DNA of 64,000 bases from Tubiluchus corallicola (Eukaryota > Priapulida > Priapulimorpha > Priapulimorphida > Tubiluchidae): contig JAQGDQ010000321.1 in the NCBI GenBank assembly GCA_030141605.1, positions 1 to 64,000 of the forward strand. Reading direction: 5' to 3'. The position numbers and the translations under genes are program-made. Shown one piece after another: positions 62,001 through 64,000 of this stretch. Each line of letters starts with the position of its first letter. The stretch's first letter is position 1. Below the pieces are notes generated by a model. The model saw only the letters and a program-made list of their open reading frames with translations. It ran no database searches and was not told the origin of the DNA.

Positions 62001-62046
62001 TAGCAAACACAGGGCAGCACTTTGCTTTACAACATCTATGGTATCG
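48253..62046 (-). CDS. AP2A: AP-2 complex subunit alpha (alpha-adaptin), 5'-partial, about 17 exons
   Basis: Large subunit of the AP-2 clathrin adaptor, which acts at the plasma membrane in endocytosis by binding PIP2, cargo, clathrin and accessory proteins. Conceptual exons, 5' to 3': 62046-61917, 59918-59708, 59316-59166, 58965-58894, 58515-58281, 57508-57401, 56939-56767, 56287-56158, 55896-55795, 55511-55341, 54625-54399, 53041-52869, 50690-50569, 50319-50293 (tentative), 50030-49936, 49414-49210, 48330-48253. Phases join without a break and give 802 complete residues plus stop. Near-verbatim family blocks include [60 protein letters not shown] and DPNPDN..CAGIIHT. The window lacks the exons for about the first 150 residues of the family, which must lie beyond the right edge. 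Only the 27-nt exon and the exact edges around it are uncertain. Isoform naming (A1/A2) is not possible, since invertebrates usually have one gene. Confidence 0.97.
50111..50152 (+). repeat. (GTTT)n microsatellite
   Basis: A run of TTTG/TTTGC tetramers in an AP2A intron, just upstream (in gene orientation) of the exon at 50030. Confidence 0.9.
50293..50319 (-). CDS. AP2A: Candidate 27-nt microexon of AP2A
   Basis: Alpha-adaptins have a strand of about eight residues containing a YGG-like turn between the xxVxF and LPxTLNKF blocks. Neither flanking exon supplies it. A 27-nt segment after an AACAG acceptor encodes EQYGVVQFK in phase 0, and the flanking exons then need to end at 50569 and start at 50030. 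Its donor (AAA|GTTACA) is weak, and the preceding exon would use GTGTAA rather than the overlapping GTAAGT, so the boundaries need transcript support. Confidence 0.45.
51080..51690. repeat. Degenerate tandem repeat, 115-150-bp spacing
   Basis: A motif like CTCATC-A-G-CCTTTCATTTG followed by a TTACAC- and TTACT-rich stretch recurs at about 51160, 51277, 51418 and 51567, with variable spacing. It lies inside the AT-AC intron of AP2A. An open frame at 51461-51763 is a by-product. Confidence 0.6.
52559..52805. mobile_element. hAT-type MITE with perfect 8-bp target duplication
   Basis: This 247-bp element starts CAGTGGTGTAGCTG and, read inverted, its other end starts CAGGGCCATAGCCAGG. Both are close to the CAGTGGCGTAGCCAGG terminus common in animal hAT elements. 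It is flanked by the 8-bp direct repeat GTTTAACC (52551-52558 and 52806-52813), exactly the hAT target-site length. There is no coding capacity. It lies inside the AT-AC intron of AP2A, near its 5' splice site. Confidence 0.9.
54399..54625 (-). CDS. AP2A: AP2A hinge exon (Pro/Ala-rich linker)
   Basis: A single 227-nt exon encodes the flexible hinge between trunk and ear. It contains ADLLGLD, a Pro/Ala/Ser-rich tract and DMLLDIFGS, and ends at SNFKK with donor GTATGT; the codon is completed by the next exon to give KKFVCKNNG. The composition and the DLLGLD/LLDIF blocks are typical of alpha-adaptin hinges, which vary in length between animals. The plus-strand reading frame over the same bases is a shadow. 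Confidence 0.95.
55011..55074 (-). repeat. tRNA-like SINE head in an AP2A intron
   Basis: The minus strand reads GGGCAGATAGCTCAACTGGT followed by AGAGCA (a good A box), then a B-box-like GGTTCTAGTTTAA before TCCTGG. The T-arm is degraded and the acceptor ends do not pair, so a SINE insertion is more likely than a functional tRNA. Confidence 0.55.
55341..62046 (-). CDS. AP2A: AP2A trunk (adaptin N-terminal solenoid) exons
   Basis: Ten exons encode the HEAT/ARM-like alpha solenoid of alpha-adaptin from about family residue 155 to the end of the trunk. Nine of the ten exon junctions use GT-AG sites read directly on the minus strand (for example, donor GTAAG after the PPP of the second exon, joined as G|AT to DPAVRARL). 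The donor of 56939-56767 was set at AAG|GTGTGC because this restores DSRSSPLVQF, as in other alpha-adaptins; an alternative GT seven bases earlier would drop residues. The trunk ends in a Lys-rich stretch (LKKKK) and then an acidic/polar linker, as expected at the trunk-hinge boundary. Confidence 0.96.
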
Positions 62047-64000
62047 CTACAAAAGTGACAAATATAACTTAACAACAGTCTTATATTGTATTCACAAAAT
62101 TCTACATTTTTGTGGTCTTCAGTCAGGTTATTCAGCCACCAAACTATAGCAAACCCTAATTATAACAAACCTTATTATAATGGACTTCAGATATAAGCAA
62201 GAACTCTTCATTATTAAACAGAAATTAGGCTAGAATGCAATCCTATCTTGACACAGCTTTAATGCACTGCACTTTTCATTATGTGTACACTATATAGTAC
62301 GATTTACCTAAATAACATATATTGCAGCAACATTTTGTTCATTTGTCTGGGTGATCTAAGGCAAAATACAGAGTCTGGATGTCATAAATTAATTACACCT
62401 TTATGTAAACAGTATTAGATGTGTCAGTATAGAGGCTTATAAATATGGCAACGAGCAGCTCACCATTAAATCGCTACTAATCTATTGATTCACCTTTCAT
62501 TTCAGAGTGAAATAGACTTCAACATGCCAGTATTACTTGCATTACTGTATGAAAATACACAGCGAAGGCAACTTTAACAACATATTTTGGAAGCAAACTG
62601 AAAGAAATCACTTAGCACTTATGAAAGCGGTAAACTCCCTAAATGAAGCACCCCTATTTTCCCAATAATATGTGCTGTTTATGGGTTGGTGGAATTACAT
62701 ATTTTATAACTTTTAAAACTGTTCTGATGCTTACTTTTACGTGATATGGCAACTTAAATTGAGCGCTGCAGCAAATACAATCACCCGCCATGACACTCAG
62801 TGCTATGACATCACAAGATGCAGTACATTAGACAGCCCCAGCCAGGTACTACTAATTAATATGCACAGAGAAGCATGCGTGATTTTCACTGTATTTAGAA
62901 CGCACCCTGCCCAGTGAGCAGAAGTCAGTCGGAGTTGGTTTCAGTGCAAGACTGTGTGAAAGTTTAGACTGCACAAAATGTTTTGAAGCATGTTTAAATT
63001 TTGTTTTAAGATGGTGAGCAATTCAGGGTCAGAGATTTTGAGTTTGAAGACTCTGGAGATGATGAATTGATGCAACATACCAATTAAGCAATATAGTCAC
63101 CAAATAAAATATAGCCGGTTCAGAAAATGTTGAAGATTATACTAAAGACCTAGTATAGTAAGTTTTATTATTATTATTAGAGACAAGCAATTTTCTGAAA
63201 AGAAAAGTATGCCAGGGCTGGCTCTACCATAAGACAAACTAGACAGTTGCATAGGGTGCCAAATTCTGGCAGCAATTCTTTATTTTTTTAGTTTAGTCTA
63301 AGTAATGACAATATTTAGTTGCTTTTCTTTTAATTTGTTTTCTGAAGAAGTCAGTCATAATTAAAAGAATAAGCACAACACTAATAACGATTTATTTCTT
63401 AAGCACATTGATGTAGGAGGGTTTATGGTAACTATACTTTCACTCTCATGTGCCCTAGTCTCTCCATTACTGCATGAGTTCGCTCACTTGTAAATACAGC
63501 GAGGGTCACACATGCGCAGTGTCTTTCTTTTTGGGACGTCACTTCTGCTTTCTTCCCCAATTTTTCCTTTTTTGCAAGATGTCTATTTGGCGCTAAATTC
63601 GAAGTGTTACAATGCTAACCAAAGTGAAAAACACAAATTTATAAAGAAATGAACCCGTTTATTTGTATCACACTAGTCATCAGAGAATTTTAACAGCAAG
63701 CGTCTAAGAAGGTGTCAGTGGACCTTTAATAGCCTGTAATTATCTGTCGTTACAAACTGCAAAAGTTTTCTCTGATATGGTCTTCCTGAAAGTTTTATAA
63801 ATTTACTGAAGAGCATTTATTAATAAATAATAAATAAAAATAATACATTAAAAAACATTCAAATCAAGCACCTAGGGAGTTTTGTATAACTGGGAAATTT
63901 CATCTATGGAGGCCCTTCTGAACTCTAGAAGTACCCTGTAATTGTTGCAAACTTTTGGAGAGTTCTTTTTCTGTATCAGGCCCCAGAGAATGGAATAAAC
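62047..64000. other. AP2A intron extending past the window edge
   Basis: No exon for the missing alpha-adaptin N-terminus was found on the minus strand here, so the intron before the first visible exon is at least 1.95 kb. Only a hAT-like terminus at 63213 is visible. Confidence 0.65.
63213..63285 (+). mobile_element. hAT-like terminus, partner end not found
   Basis: CAGGGCTGGCTCTACCATAA followed by a TAGGGTGCCA-like stretch resembles the start of hAT nonautonomous elements. I found no matching inverted end or target duplication to its right in the window, so it may be truncated. Confidence 0.4.

Overview
This is a nuclear segment of an animal genome. It is AT-rich, has spliced genes with GT-AG introns, and carries microsatellites, minisatellites, tRNA-derived sequences, LINE remnants and hAT-type MITEs. 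Chitin-binding and chitin deacetylase domains, a metazoan alpha-adaptin and a surviving U12-type AT-AC intron point to an intron-rich invertebrate or basal chordate. An ascidian would fit, but the sequence does not prove it.

Three protein genes can be assembled exon by exon. (1) About 24.2-29.7 kb, plus strand: a long, acidic, low-complexity protein with a polyalanine tract and a basic helical region, ending in a RAMA domain built from three exons. Its 5' part (23.66-24.2 kb) looks coding but changes frame several times. (2) 41.2-31.0 kb, minus strand: a secreted chitin deacetylase of 1043 residues in seven exons, with a signal peptide, a six-cysteine CBM14 chitin-binding domain, a Ser/Thr-rich linker of about 600 residues, and a polysaccharide deacetylase domain with its metal-site motifs. 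It is tail-to-tail with gene 1. (3) 62.05-48.25 kb, minus strand: the AP-2 clathrin adaptor alpha subunit from about residue 155 of the family to its stop. It has about 17 exons, and one intron is of the U12 AT-AC type. The N-terminal exons lie beyond the right edge. The three genes have unrelated roles (nuclear/chromatin, extracellular matrix, endocytosis), and nothing suggests joint function.

The left 23.6 kb has no protein gene I can support. It holds a tRNA-Glu gene (22795-22866), a truncated tRNA-Ala, a LINE 3' remnant (about 13.93-14.33 kb), a minisatellite of about 55 bp (10.1-11.6 kb), a 16-bp minisatellite with an exact 112-bp higher-order period (14.5-15.2 kb) whose flank recurs inverted at 16.8 kb, a 528-bp MITE (17.12-17.65 kb) and simple repeats. 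The 38-48 kb interval holds the first CDA exon and intron, a foldback transposon of about 2.15 kb (43.0-45.2 kb), a tandem duplication and telomere-like repeats.

The most notable items are the AT-AC intron in AP2A, itself carrying a hAT MITE with a perfect 8-bp target duplication, the C-terminal RAMA-domain protein, and the two foldback structures.
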